DNA of 64,000 nucleotides from an uncultured Paenibacillaceae bacterium (GCA_913056365.1 CAJXLT010000007.1:62001-126000); one strand, 5' to 3'; shown: positions 36,669 to 46,673, counted from the first letter of the stretch. Notes: generated by a model not told the origin, from the letters alone. Numbers and translations: made by a program.

Positions 36669-39600
36669 ATGAAGTTGCGTTACAGGAATAACATTCGGAG
36701 GATTGGCCTAAGCATACTTTGCTTGCTTATGCTGGTGACTTGGATGCCGATGCAGGAAGCGGAGGCAGCTACGTTTGCCGGAGGAGATGGGACGGCGGGA
36801 AATCCGTGGCAAATTGCGACGGCGGAACAATTGAATTTGTTGCGTAATTATTTGGGCAGCGCTCACACCGACAAGCATTTTATTATGGTGAATGATATTG
36901 ATTTGGGACCTTATCTGTCTCCGGGAGGAGACGGTCATGCGAACTGGGGCGATGCCGGCTGGCTACCTATAGGCACGAATGCTTCCAATGGATTATTTTA
37001 TGGCAGCTTCAATGGGGACGGTCATGTGATTTCCGGGTTCATGATCAATCGGCCTACCGATAATTATGTGGGGTTATTCGGTGCAGCTGGAGGCGAATTA
37101 ATTAATATTGGGCTGCAAGACGTACATATCGTTGGAAATAATATCGTTGGTTGTTTAGCGGGAATGCTTAGCAATACGAGCGTTAACCATACATTTTGCA
37201 GTGGGGAAGTTCAGGGAAACAGAAGGGTTGGCGGATTAGTGGGAAGCGCCCATTCTGGAACTGTTATCCAATATAGCTTTAGCCAAGTAAATGTAGAGGG
37301 AAATGACTATGTTGGCGGACTTGTTGGACTTACCACTTCGAATACTAGTCCGGTGTCGAAAGTTGCATTCAGCTACAGTACGGGAAGCGTGACGGGAACG
37401 AACTATGTTGGCGGGCTTTTGGGACAGAACAACGGGGGCTTGGAAAATTCTTTTAGCACGGGTAAGGTGACAGGCACCTCTTATGATGGAGGCCTGATTG
37501 GTGTAGAATTTGCTTGGGCATATGGTGAGTATGCCGGCAAGATCTTCTGGAATACAGAAACGAGCGGACAGATGAGTGCCGGTGGATCGCATGGTGTCGG
37601 ATTTGTGAGCGGGATAGATACCGCTTCCATGAATCAGACGAGCACTTATACGGGCTGGGATTTTGCGACGGTTTGGGAGCTGCTGCCTGGCAACGTATAT
37701 CCTACGCTGCGCGGCGTCTGGGAAGCCTATCAGGAGGGAACGATTGGGCCGAAGCTCGTGCATGCTTATGTGGAAGCGAATGTGGCGGATAGGCTGGTGC
37801 TTGAGTTTGATGAAGCAGTACAGCTGACGAATGCAGGCGGTGCGAGCGGTATGGTGTTTGACAGTGAACTGCCAGGGGGCAATACGGGTGTAGGATTAAG
37901 TTATCTAGGCGGTTCAGGCACATCCAAGATTACTCTACAAATGGACCGTACCTTGCTGTTCGATCAGACGATGACTTTCTCGTATGACATCACTGCGGGG
38001 AATATGGAGGATTTGGAAGCCGGTCCGTTATTGAGTGTGCAGGATGTACAGGTTACGCGGAATGCTCAGGTTTCAGCGGTAGACAGTCATTATACCGTCG
38101 ATCAAGCGGCGAACGAGGTCCGTGCCAATGCCAGCCGTCTGTTCGCTGATTGGACAGAGGTTGGGGAGCTGCTGTCCCGTTTGAATAAGCATCCGAATGC
38201 AGCCTGGAAGGTGGTCTCTGCTGGAACAGCGATTGCCAATGCAAGCGACTTTGACAGCGCAGCGGCAAAAGCGGCAGCTGCGACCCTTGCAGCCGGTGAC
38301 GAACTGGCGGTGAAGGCATCTAATGGAGTGGTCCGTCTGTATGCGATTGAATCTGATGTGGACCATACACCACCAGTAGTAACGGTGACACTGCAATATC
38401 CCGACAATACCGCTTATTCGAGCGGCAGCTGGACGAATCAAACGGTAACCGCAAGTGTATATGCGGCTGACACGGGAAGCGGTGTCGATACGGATACGAT
38501 TGAATATTCGTTAGATCATGGGACTAGCTGGACCGTCTATACGACTCCGGTAACGTTCGCGGATGAGGATTCCCATTCTTTCACGGTGAGAGCAACGGAC
38601 AAGCTTGGAAATACAAGCACAGCGGTAACGAAAGTCATCAACATCTCCAGAAGCGGCTTGACGTTGGATATCTCCCTTGCGCTTACGGCAGATGCATCGG
38701 CGTATACGAGCGGGGAGTGGACCAAGGAGAGTGTGACGGCGAGCGTCTATGCGAGTCAAAGCACCTCTGGCGTGAACATCACATCGACAACCTATTCCTT
38801 GGATGGGGGAACAACATGGCAGACGTATACGTCACCGCTGTCGCTTAACAGCGAAGGCACATATACGTTAGATGCGAAGGCGGTTGACAGTGCGAATAAT
38901 GAGGTGACGGCTTCTAGAACAATTCGGATTGACCAAACGGCGCCAAGCGTCAGCTTTGGTACGAACGGCAACTCAACTGCCCAAACGACGGTAACCTCCT
39001 CCGTATACGTGAATGACACAGGGGGCAGCGGTATGGAATCGAGCTCTCTGCAATATGCATGGACACAGAGTACTAGCCCGCCGGGAGGCGGGACGACATG
39101 GGCTGCCTTTACGAACGGAGACATATTAACACAAAGTGGTGTGAGCGGGGATTGGTACCTGCACATCCGAGCGCAGGATAACGCAGGGAATCCGATTCCT
39201 GCCGTGTCTGCGGTGTCCAACCGCTTCCGGTTATATGTACCGAGTACGAGCAGCGGACATAAGAAAAACACGGAAAATCAAGGAAGTTTAAAGGGAAGTG
39301 AAGTGCGTTTATTAGATGGTACGACCTTGATTGGCACGACCGTAGCCAACAAGGTGACCCGGCCAGACGGAACTGTAGTAGAGCAAGTGACACTTGATGC
39401 AGCGACATTCGATCAAGCGTTGGAGGTATTGCAGAAGGATCATAAACATCACTTAACGATCAAAATTAACGATACCGAACGAGCGGTCGGGGTCCAGCTT
39501 CCGGCTTCATCCATAGTATCGGCGGCGAAGTTCGCACCGGATATGATCATCGAAGTACAGTTGAACGGCTCAAGCTATCAGTTAGCGATTCTAGCGTTGG

Positions 39601-40577
39601 AGCTGGAGAGAATGGCGTTGGAACTCGGCGTGGACCTGAAAGAGCTGAAGGTCAACGTTACGATTGAACGAGTAAACGAAAAAACCGAAGCAGAGATTCG
39701 GCAAGCGGCTGACATCCAAGGGCTTCATTTGGCGAGCGGCATCATTGACTTCAAAGTGACGGTTGAAGCGAATGGGCAAACGAAGGAAATCACCGACTTC
39801 GGCGGAACGTATATGGCGAGGTCGATCGTGCCGAACGCAGATCAAGCGAACCAAAATTTAATGGGTGTTTTGTATGAGGGGACAACAAAAAAATTCCACT
39901 TCGTACCTGCTCAATCGGGTGTTCGCTCGGACGGGACTCAGGAAATGGTGATGAATGTGCCGCACAACAGTATGTATGCGGTCGTAGAAGTTCAGAACAA
40001 GACGTTTGAAGATTTACTAGGTCATTGGGCGAAAAGGGAAGTGGAGTTGCTGGCTTCCAAGCTTATTGTTAAAGGCGTGACAGAGAATCAATTTGCACCG
40101 AATATTGAGATTACTCGAGCAGAGTTTGCGGCGTTACTCGTTCGTTCCCTCGGACTTGCGATCGCACCGAATGAAGCACAGACAACGAGCCTATTCAGCG
40201 ATATCTCACCAGACGCATGGTATGCTCCAGCGGTCGCTGCAGCGGTGGAAGCTAATCTGATAAATGGTTATGAAGACGGGTCATTCCAACCGAATCAATC
40301 GATTAGTCGAGAAGAAATTGCAGTCATCATCGACCGGGCGATGCGGTTTGCCGACACGAATACGAAGCGAGATCAAGTTCATGTGAGCGAAATATTAACC
40401 CGCTTTGCCGATCAGGCCGATATGGCGAACTGGTCGAAGCCATCGATCGCGAAGCTTGTTCAAGACGGGTTAATCAACGGTAGAAGCGAGAATGAATTCG
40501 CACCACAAGCGCATACAACCCGAGCTGAAGCGGTCGCGTTGATTGAACGGTTGTTGAAACAGTTGAAGTTCATATAG
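36669..40577 (+). CDS. Large SLH-domain cell-surface protein with GLUG and Ig-like repeats
   Basis: About 1302 residues. A signal peptide ends near residue 33 (AEA-A). Residues about 75-300 hold GLUG-type repeats (YVGGLVG, RVGGLVG, YVGGLLG), as in M26-type adhesins. Residues about 550-850 contain Ig-like repeats with TVTASVYA and SVTASVYA starts and SLDHGTSWTVY/SLDGGTTWQTY motifs. Three SLH domains fill the last about 185 residues (HWAKREVELLASKLIV, WYAPAVAAAVEANLING, WSKPSIAKLVQDGLING), which anchor proteins to pyruvylated secondary wall polymer. GGAGG lies nine bases before the ATG at 36669; the ATG at 36660 is too close to it. The gene lies between two copies of one terminator, with a divergent two-component system. 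A role in adhesion is inferred. Confidence 0.92.
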   Translation: MKLRYRNNIRRIGLSILCLLMLVTWMPMQEAEAATFAGGDGTAGNPWQIATAEQLNLLRNYLGSAHTDKHFIMVNDIDLGPYLSPGGDGHANWGDAGWLPIGTNASNGLFYGSFNGDGHVISGFMINRPTDNYVGLFGAAGGELINIGLQDVHIVGNNIVGCLAGMLSNTSVNHTFCSGEVQGNRRVGGLVGSAHSGTVIQYSFSQVNVEGNDYVGGLVGLTTSNTSPVSKVAFSYSTGSVTGTNYVGGLLGQNNGGLENSFSTGKVTGTSYDGGLIGVEFAWAYGEYAGKIFWNTETSGQMSAGGSHGVGFVSGIDTASMNQTSTYTGWDFATVWELLPGNVYPTLRGVWEAYQEGTIGPKLVHAYVEANVADRLVLEFDEAVQLTNAGGASGMVFDSELPGGNTGVGLSYLGGSGTSKITLQMDRTLLFDQTMTFSYDITAGNMEDLEAGPLLSVQDVQVTRNAQVSAVDSHYTVDQAANEVRANASRLFADWTEVGELLSRLNKHPNAAWKVVSAGTAIANASDFDSAAAKAAAATLAAGDELAVKASNGVVRLYAIESDVDHTPPVVTVTLQYPDNTAYSSGSWTNQTVTASVYAADTGSGVDTDTIEYSLDHGTSWTVYTTPVTFADEDSHSFTVRATDKLGNTSTAVTKVINISRSGLTLDISLALTADASAYTSGEWTKESVTASVYASQSTSGVNITSTTYSLDGGTTWQTYTSPLSLNSEGTYTLDAKAVDSANNEVTASRTIRIDQTAPSVSFGTNGNSTAQTTVTSSVYVNDTGGSGMESSSLQYAWTQSTSPPGGGTTWAAFTNGDILTQSGVSGDWYLHIRAQDNAGNPIPAVSAVSNRFRLYVPSTSSGHKKNTENQGSLKGSEVRLLDGTTLIGTTVANKVTRPDGTVVEQVTLDAATFDQALEVLQKDHKHHLTIKINDTERAVGVQLPASSIVSAAKFAPDMIIEVQLNGSSYQLAILALELERMALELGVDLKELKVNVTIERVNEKTEAEIRQAADIQGLHLASGIIDFKVTVEANGQTKEITDFGGTYMARSIVPNADQANQNLMGVLYEGTTKKFHFVPAQSGVRSDGTQEMVMNVPHNSMYAVVEVQNKTFEDLLGHWAKREVELLASKLIVKGVTENQFAPNIEITRAEFAALLVRSLGLAIAPNEAQTTSLFSDISPDAWYAPAVAAAVEANLINGYEDGSFQPNQSISREEIAVIIDRAMRFADTNTKRDQVHVSEILTRFADQADMANWSKPSIAKLVQDGLINGRSENEFAPQAHTTRAEAVALIERLLKQLKFI

Positions 40578-40632
40578 GGACAATTGTCGTCTCTTCATGA
40601 GGGATGCTTCTTATACGGACAACAATTGGCGG

Positions 40633-40677
40633 AGAGGTTTTCCATGAGTTGAGCAAACTTATGGGAAGCCTCTTTTT
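40633..40677 (+). terminator. Terminator after the SLH gene, right copy of a duplicated element
   Basis: The same hairpin as at 34315, with ATGGG for GTGGG in the loop-proximal arm and a shorter T-run. It is preceded by ACAACAATTGGCGG, as in the left copy without the 10 extra bases found there. Confidence 0.85.
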
Positions 40678-40853
40678 AAATCCAGAGTATTTTGATCATT
40701 TGTAGACGCAATAGGATTGACATGGTAGAGTTTGTATAAATGTGGTCGTCGAGAGGATGAGGCGGTAGAGTCTTGTTGCTGATTATTGGCGAATTGGTGT
40801 ATGCTTAAAGGGTCTAAGACTCGTACATCATGGCTGAGGAGTGGAACGAAATC

Positions 40854-42215
40854 ATGCGTATCATCTTACTATCAGGAGGATCAGGCAAGCGGCTGTGGCC
40901 GTTGTCTAACGATGCGCGCTCCAAGCAGTTTCTGAAGCTTCTTCGCAACGATGAAGGTCAGCTCGAGTCCATGGTGCAGCGGGTATGGGGGCAGCTGGAA
41001 GCAGCTGGCTTGCATGAGTCTGCCGTGATTGCAACGTCTCCGACGCAAATCGATATGATTCGCACTCAAATCGGAGCACAGGTCCCTATTATCTCTGAGC
41101 CGACACGACGGGATACTTATCCGGCTATTGCGCTTTCTGCTGCTTATTTGCACACAGTGCTGAAGGCAGATCCGTCCGAGGTTGTCGTTGTACTTCCAGT
41201 CGATCCGTATGTAGATGCTGCGTTTTTCGATACGGTGAAGCTACTGGCAGAGCTGTTACCGGAATCAGGGGCATCAATCGGATTGATGGGCGCTGTGCCT
41301 ACTGTTCCATCGACGAAATACGGTTATATCGTTCCTGCACGAGATGGAAGTTCTGAAGCTGGCTACCATCGGGTCAGTCACTTTCATGAGAAGCCGAATG
41401 AAGAGACGGCAATGAAGCTGTTGAACAAGGGCGCATTATGGAACTGCGGTGTATTTGCCTTCCAGCTAGGCTATCTGCTAGAAACCATGCACAATCGCGG
41501 TATTCCTTGTTCTTATGATGCATTGCTTGCGGATTATGCGAGTCTTCCGAAGATAAGCTTCGATTATGAGGTGCTTGAGCGGGAGGAACGCCTGATCGTA
41601 CTGCCTTACGATGGTGATTGGAAGGATCTCGGCACTTGGAACACACTGACCGAAGAGATGGGAAGCCCGGTAATTGGCAAGCAGGTCCGAACACCACACA
41701 GCCACAATACCCATGTTGTGAATGAGCTGCCTATTCCTATTATGGTGCTGGGGATTGATGATGCTGTAGTAGCTGCAAGCCCGGATGGCATTCTTGTCAC
41801 AGACAAGGCGAAGAGCCCGAAGCTGAAGGAGTATTTGGAGAACACGATGGAGCCGATGTATGAAGAACGGCAATGGGGATGGTTCCGCGTTCTGGACACA
41901 AGGAAGCAAGCAGACGGACAAGGTGCTATGACGATGCTAATATCGCTTGAGGAAGGTCATATGCTGCACTATCGGCGGAACTTAGATAGGCATGAAGCTT
42001 GGACTGTTGTCGATGGGAGAGGTATACTGACCCTGAACGGCGAACATCTTCGTGTCGAGCAAGGCCGGACGGTGGAGATACGTGCAGGGGCAGGTTATGC
42101 GCTGCGTGCGGAAGTCGACATGACGTGTATCTGTGTCCAGACAGGGGATTTCTCCATACCGAACCGTTGGGAGTCGTTACAAGAAGAATGGGAGTATTTG
42201 ATTGCAGGAGGATAA
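40854..42215 (+). CDS. Mannose-1-phosphate guanylyltransferase (ManC type)
   Basis: About 453 residues. The nucleotidyltransferase domain (1-330) opens MRIILLSGGSGKRLWPLS, with ALWNCGVFAF and the mannose-phosphate-binding region near HFHEKPNEETA. A C-terminal cupin-like region (about 345-450) has RRNLDRHEAWTVVDGRGIL. It makes GDP-mannose from mannose-1-phosphate and GTP for polysaccharides. The ATG at 40854 matches the family start and follows GAGGAGTGG; an in-frame ATG at 40830 lacks a site. It sits 42 bases before galU and is probably in one operon with it. The cupin half is typical of mannose-6-phosphate isomerase domains, but activity there is not certain. Confidence 0.87.
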   Translation: MRIILLSGGSGKRLWPLSNDARSKQFLKLLRNDEGQLESMVQRVWGQLEAAGLHESAVIATSPTQIDMIRTQIGAQVPIISEPTRRDTYPAIALSAAYLHTVLKADPSEVVVVLPVDPYVDAAFFDTVKLLAELLPESGASIGLMGAVPTVPSTKYGYIVPARDGSSEAGYHRVSHFHEKPNEETAMKLLNKGALWNCGVFAFQLGYLLETMHNRGIPCSYDALLADYASLPKISFDYEVLEREERLIVLPYDGDWKDLGTWNTLTEEMGSPVIGKQVRTPHSHNTHVVNELPIPIMVLGIDDAVVAASPDGILVTDKAKSPKLKEYLENTMEPMYEERQWGWFRVLDTRKQADGQGAMTMLISLEEGHMLHYRRNLDRHEAWTVVDGRGILTLNGEHLRVEQGRTVEIRAGAGYALRAEVDMTCICVQTGDFSIPNRWESLQEEWEYLIAGG

Positions 42216-42257
42216 GTTGAAGCAGACAATAAGAGAATAGGGTAGGAGGAATGAATA

Positions 42258-43145
42258 ATGAAAGTAAGAAAAGCTGTTATACCAGCTGCAGGCTTGGGCA
42301 CACGGTTTTTGCCGGCGACGAAGGCGCAGCCGAAGGAAATGCTGCCGATCGTAGACAAACCGACGATTCAGTACATTATTGAAGAAGCTGTTGCATCAGG
42401 TATTGAGGACATTATGATTGTCAGCGGAAGAGGCAAGAGAGCCATTGAAGACCATTTCGACAAGTCGTTCGAGCTGGAAGAGATGCTGGCTCAGAAGGGT
42501 AAGCTGGATGAGTTGGCGAATATTCAATCCATTTCGGAAATGGCTAATATTCATTATATACGCCAGAAGGAGCCACGAGGGCTAGGACATGCCATTTGGT
42601 GTGCCCGTCGCTTTATCGGTGATGAGCCGTTCGCTGTATTGCTTGGTGACGATATTGTGCAGGCAGACCGTCCTTGCCTGCAGCAGTTGATCGATGTGCA
42701 TAACCGTTACCGCTGCTCTGTGGTAGGTGTTCAGCCTGTGCCTCATGAAGCGGTGTCCAAGTACGGGATCGTCGCACCGAAAGGCGCGGAGATTGAAGCG
42801 AATGTCGTTCATGTGGACAATTTGGTAGAGAAGCCGGCTGCGGCAGATGCTCCGTCTAATCTAGCGATTATGGGCCGCTATATATTAAGTCCAGAAATAT
42901 TAGACATTCTCGAGCATCAAGAAGTTGGGGCTGGCGGAGAAATTCAATTGACAGATGCGATTAAGCGGCTGAACGCCGAGCAAGCTGTCGTTGCGCTTAA
43001 CTTCGAAGGAACTCGGCATGACGTAGGGGACAAGTTCGGATTTATCAAAGCTACAATAGACTTCGCCTTGCAACGTGATGATCTGCAAGATAACGTACTG
43101 CAATATTTGCACCAACTGCTGGAGAGCAGAGCTATTCGCTCATAA
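42258..43145 (+). CDS. galU: UTP-glucose-1-phosphate uridylyltransferase
   Basis: A 295-residue enzyme making UDP-glucose for wall teichoic acid, glycolipid and exopolysaccharide synthesis. The start [19 protein letters not shown], the [11 protein letters not shown] region, [15 protein letters not shown] and [14 protein letters not shown] are diagnostic. GGAGGAATGA precedes the ATG. It follows manC closely. Closely similar paralogues (GtaB, YngB) exist in Bacillus; the reaction is the same. Confidence 0.93.
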   Translation: MKVRKAVIPAAGLGTRFLPATKAQPKEMLPIVDKPTIQYIIEEAVASGIEDIMIVSGRGKRAIEDHFDKSFELEEMLAQKGKLDELANIQSISEMANIHYIRQKEPRGLGHAIWCARRFIGDEPFAVLLGDDIVQADRPCLQQLIDVHNRYRCSVVGVQPVPHEAVSKYGIVAPKGAEIEANVVHVDNLVEKPAAADAPSNLAIMGRYILSPEILDILEHQEVGAGGEIQLTDAIKRLNAEQAVVALNFEGTRHDVGDKFGFIKATIDFALQRDDLQDNVLQYLHQLLESRAIRS

Positions 43146-43164
43146 GTAATAGGTTAGCTAATTG

Positions 43165-43206
43165 AAGGGAGCTGTGCCAAGTCATCTACATGGAGCGCAG
43201 CTCCTT
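43165..43206. terminator. Hairpin between convergent galU and LytTR-like gene
   Basis: AAGGGAGCTG (43165-43174) pairs with CAGCTCCTT (43198-43206). There is no T-run, so terminator activity is uncertain. Confidence 0.45.
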
Positions 43207-43211
43207 ATGTT

Positions 43212-43661
43212 CTAATCGGCAAGACTGTTCTCGCTGTCCAGCCGAGAACTCTTCCCTTTCCCCTTGATGTTATATTCCAAGCTCGTCCCCTTGTTGTTGG
43301 CTATAGCACGCAAGATTAAATTCTTGAATAACTTCTGCTTGATGAATGCAATGGTGGCAAATTTGCTCTTGCCAGTAGGTTCCTCTTCGAAGAACAGCTT
43401 CCCTTGCTTCGAGTCGAGCTTCTTGATCTTACTAATATTGACTAGGTTCGTCTTGTCTGTAAGATCAAACCCGTATTCGGTCAAATGCTCTTCCCAATCC
43501 GATAAGGTAGAAATATGCCGAAAGGCTTGATCGACAGTATGGTACACCAATGTACGGTTTTCGACGCAAATGTAAATCACATCATTTAAATTAAGCATAT
43601 TCAATTCAGATTCGCCATTTTCCAGCATTTTCAGGACAGGCACTTGCATTTCGTACTTCAC
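43212..43661 (-). CDS. LytTR-type DNA-binding protein
   Basis: A 149-residue protein with no receiver domain. Residues about 20-120 look like a LytTR domain: LNDVIYICVENRTLVYHT, the aromatic-rich HISTLSDWEEHL, then NLVNISKIKKLDSKQGKLFFE, matching the beta-rich DNA-binding fold of AgrA/LytR. The last 30 residues are polar and rich in Lys and Ser. Stand-alone LytTR proteins often act as auto-inhibited or quorum-linked regulators. Target genes are unknown; the divergent gene at 43919 is one candidate. Confidence 0.7.
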   Translation of the reverse strand: MKYEMQVPVLKMLENGESELNMLNLNDVIYICVENRTLVYHTVDQAFRHISTLSDWEEHLTEYGFDLTDKTNLVNISKIKKLDSKQGKLFFEEEPTGKSKFATIAFIKQKLFKNLILRAIANNKGTSLEYNIKGKGKSSRLDSENSLAD

Positions 43662-43918
43662 CTCATTTTTAGGGGCGTTACTTTTATTTTACAAATGTTT
43701 AGCAACAATTGGCAAGCGGTCTTTTTTGGAAGATACCTATACTTTTTTGTCTTTATTATAGTAGAATCTCCGTGAAATTCCAAGAATGTGTATGTACGGT
43801 GTGAAATCCTCCCTGCCGAACGCGATTGGAGCTTTTGACTCGCATCGGGGTGCGTGATAATCTTAAGATAGCCGAAGTGAAGTCATTGTGGCTAGCAAAG
43901 GTCGAAGGAGGGTTGGAT

Positions 43919-44650
43919 GTGGAAGACTTGAACGGTCTTGCGGTGGCAGGGATCATAGACAGTCTGATTTCATTTGCTATTATTGGTCTCATTGTTTTGT
44001 TAGTAGGTACAGTCCTCATGGGCATCATTGCGGTATGGATTGCGCTGAGCATACAGCGAAGAGTGGCTACGAGGTGGCTTCGCTCAGCATCTAATCAAGT
44101 ACAAAGCATCACATCTCGATTAAGTTCAGCGATTGTGTCGGATACATTCAAGGACTTGGAACTCGGATTTAAGCAAGGAGAATCCCAACGCATCGTATCA
44201 GATTTGCAACAAGCTGTTCTGTCTATGCACCAACAAGCGGATAAGCTTCAGAAGAAGGTAGAGGCCGAGAGAGTCCCCTTTCTGGCTATTGTGCTGCCCT
44301 TGTACCGCTGTTATAAATTGAAACGCGAAGTGCGCTACTTCGCTCATCAAGTGGAACCGGTTCTGCGTGATCTGGATAGTTATGAAAGTCAGGATAAACA
44401 TATGCGTCAGCGAAGCAGACAAGCGAAGGCAAGGTTGCAGGAAATATCCGAGATACTGCAGAAGGCGTCCGATTCGAACGGCTCAGCAACACAGAAGCTG
44501 CATCAGAAGCTTATAGAAGTGAAGGAAGCCGCTGCACAGGCAGATCAACTGACGGCTTTCGATACACACAAGTCCCGAGAGGCTTGGGACAATGTGTTTC
44601 GAAGCTTGGATGCGCTTCAGGTGAGCATGAGGAATGCGTATAAGAATTAG
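43919..44650 (+). CDS. Membrane-anchored coiled-coil protein
   Basis: About 243 residues. One strong membrane helix (about 10-38: AIIGLIVLLVGTVLMGIIAVW) follows a short extracytoplasmic N terminus. The rest is a long helical, charged cytoplasmic region with heptad patterns (about 60-130 and 165-235). The frame is open from 43826, but AAGGAGG lies seven bases before the GTG at 43919, which gives a compact start. The layout resembles cytoskeletal or division-linked proteins, but I recognise no family. Its terminator is inside the convergent gene. Confidence 0.6.
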   Translation: MEDLNGLAVAGIIDSLISFAIIGLIVLLVGTVLMGIIAVWIALSIQRRVATRWLRSASNQVQSITSRLSSAIVSDTFKDLELGFKQGESQRIVSDLQQAVLSMHQQADKLQKKVEAERVPFLAIVLPLYRCYKLKREVRYFAHQVEPVLRDLDSYESQDKHMRQRSRQAKARLQEISEILQKASDSNGSATQKLHQKLIEVKEAAAQADQLTAFDTHKSREAWDNVFRSLDALQVSMRNAYKN

Positions 44651-44673
44651 CGCTAAGTAGATTATGGATCTAG

Positions 44674-45285
44674 TTAGCAGGAGCGCACGAAAGCGGCAGT
44701 CAGCTTTCGTGCTTTTTGCTTGTGTATGTCATCGGGATTTCTTAGCCCCTCCATATTGTGGAGGCTGCCTCGATACACGCATTCCAGTCTTGCTGAAATC
44801 TCCAAATCACGAGGTGTTGCAAGTGCTGGACACTTGGTTGTGAGCGGGCAGTTTAAGCGCTCGAACACGGAAGCTGCGAACTGAGAGCAAAAGTAAGCGC
44901 ATCTGCGTTGTATAGGTTTATGGATGATAACACCGAATAAACCCAGGAGGTTGTAGCGGAAGCTAGAGGATCTGCGTTCAAACTGTCGGAGGATAGCTTG
45001 CGCTTTCTCGTATTGCCGATAGGTTACTTTGCAGCGGTATACTGCACAAGAGGCTTGTTCGAATAACGGGCTCGACAAGTCCTCCTTGACGAATCCGCCG
45101 ATGAACGGATTGTTCGGGCTCTTCCGGCCGAAGCTGTATACTTCTTGGAGCGACGGGTCCAAGGCAATGGACACATGATTCATATCCTGCTTCGTGTAAA
45201 GGCGAATCAAGCGTGTGAACCATGTCCCTGTATCTGTAAACAGGATATATATATATGAATCTTGCTGAGTTGCTGATACTTCCAT
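44674..45285 (-). CDS. YiiX/YycO-like papain-type amidase
   Basis: A 203-residue protein of the circularly permuted papain-like (NlpC/P60-related) group. The start IYILFTDTGTWFTRLIRLYTK is followed by DMNHVSIALD, with the catalytic His, then EVYSFGRKSPNNPFIGGF and RCAYFCSQFAASVF, with the catalytic Cys. In such permuted enzymes His precedes Cys. No signal peptide is seen. It may cleave peptide or lipid amides. The final codons (HKQKARKLTAAFVRSC) run through the hairpin at 44685-44717, which ends the convergent gene. That overlap suggests the last residues are dispensable. Confidence 0.75.
   Translation of the reverse strand: MEVSATQQDSYIYILFTDTGTWFTRLIRLYTKQDMNHVSIALDPSLQEVYSFGRKSPNNPFIGGFVKEDLSSPLFEQASCAVYRCKVTYRQYEKAQAILRQFERRSSSFRYNLLGLFGVIIHKPIQRRCAYFCSQFAASVFERLNCPLTTKCPALATPRDLEISARLECVYRGSLHNMEGLRNPDDIHKQKARKLTAAFVRSC
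44685..44717. terminator. Perfect hairpin terminator inside the 3' end of the amidase gene
   Basis: GCACGAAAGC (44685-44694) pairs perfectly with GCTTTCGTGC (44703-44712), then TTTTT. It ends the plus-strand coiled-coil gene, and lies within the last codons of the convergent gene. Confidence 0.85.
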
Positions 45286-45392
45286 CGATACTCACCACAC
45301 CTTCGCTGCTTATGTGCAGCTGCGTTATGCTCTCTATTGTAGTGTGGTGAGGTTGCTTCGGAAACGGTCTGGCGACTGTTTCCATCCTAGAC

Positions 45393-46673
45393 CTAGGTCG
45401 AGGGGGTGTCCTGTCTGACCAACTTCGTTGAAGCTTCACCGAGCATACTGCGCATATCTTGCCCGCTCGGATTCTGGAACACCTTGAGGCCGAACTCTGG
45501 AGCTACTGCGATAATATGATCGAAGATATCGGATTGAATCGCCTCGTATTCCACCCAACGTATATCATTGGTGAACGTATAGATCTCTAACGGCAAGCCA
45601 TACTCCCCCGGTGCTAATTGCCTGACCATCGTCGTCATGCTCTCGTGAATTTGAGGGTGTTGGGCCAAATAGTTGGCAATATACACGCGATATGTCCCAA
45701 TATTGGTCAATCTTCTGCCGTTAACCTCATTCGCTGTATTGATTTCATACTGCTGATTGTAAGTTGTAATTTCTTGTTGCTTGTTCTCGATATAATCTTT
45801 GAGGTAGTGAATTTGCTCGAAGTGCGCAATCATCTCATCTGTACAAAACTTAATACTGGACACATCGATATAGAGTGCGCGCTTAATCCGACGTCCTCCT
45901 GCTTCTTGCATACCTCGCCAATTTCTGAATGAGTCTGTAATAAATGCGTGACTTGGGATCATCGAGATTGTCATGTCCCAGTTTTGTATCTTAACGGTAT
46001 TCAGAGTAATCTCGATTACATCGCCATCAGTATGATAGTTCGGCATCTCGATCCAATCCCCTACGCGTATCATGTCGTTGGCGGTTAATTGAATGCCGGC
46101 CACTAATCCGAGAATAGAGCTCTGGAACACCAACAGGAGCACGGCAGACAGGGCGCCTAGACCGCCGAGCAAGATGAGCGGATTTTGTCCAATCAATGAA
46201 GAGATTAGTAGAATAGCGCCTACGAAGAAGATAATAATCTTGACAACCTGGATGTATCCTTTGATCGGCTTCTCCTTGGACACTTCATAGGACTGATAAA
46301 TATCATTAATCGCGTTCATGAAGGCGTTCAGTGCCGATAAGATCACAAGAATCATGTACACGATAGCGCCTTTGGAGATGAGCATACTAATGACCGGATA
46401 GTCTGCGTATATGATGGAAGCATAATAAATAATGACTGCAGGTACGATATGTGAAAATTTCTGAAATACTTTGCGCTCCAGAAGTTTGTCGTCCCACTTG
46501 AATTTGTTCCGAGTGATAACTGCTGTAATCAATCTCAGAATAATCTTCTTCACAATGAGATTAGCAATGATGCTAAGTAAGAGGATGGCCGCAGATAAAA
46601 CGACGTATGAAAGAATCGTGGCTAGGTTTTCTTGCATATTTTGCTCCATGAAATAGTCTCTTAGTGTATCCAT
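45393..46673 (-). CDS. Mechanosensitive ion channel, MscS family
   Basis: About 426 residues. Membrane helices lie near 18-40, 63-83, 91-110, 140-160 and 165-185; the pore-lining helix is GGLGALSAVLLLVFQSSILGL-like, rich in Gly and Ala, followed by the beta domain VGDWIEMPNYHTDGDVIEIT and NWRGMQ, which match MscS cytoplasmic motifs. It opens under membrane tension and protects against osmotic downshock. AGGAG lies six bases before the ATG at 46673; the ATG at 46679 directly abuts it. Next to it is a probable ectoine uptake operon, also an osmo-adaptation function. Confidence 0.9.
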   Translation of the reverse strand: MDTLRDYFMEQNMQENLATILSYVVLSAAILLLSIIANLIVKKIILRLITAVITRNKFKWDDKLLERKVFQKFSHIVPAVIIYYASIIYADYPVISMLISKGAIVYMILVILSALNAFMNAINDIYQSYEVSKEKPIKGYIQVVKIIIFFVGAILLISSLIGQNPLILLGGLGALSAVLLLVFQSSILGLVAGIQLTANDMIRVGDWIEMPNYHTDGDVIEITLNTVKIQNWDMTISMIPSHAFITDSFRNWRGMQEAGGRRIKRALYIDVSSIKFCTDEMIAHFEQIHYLKDYIENKQQEITTYNQQYEINTANEVNGRRLTNIGTYRVYIANYLAQHPQIHESMTTMVRQLAPGEYGLPLEIYTFTNDIRWVEYEAIQSDIFDHIIAVAPEFGLKVFQNPSGQDMRSMLGEASTKLVRQDTPST

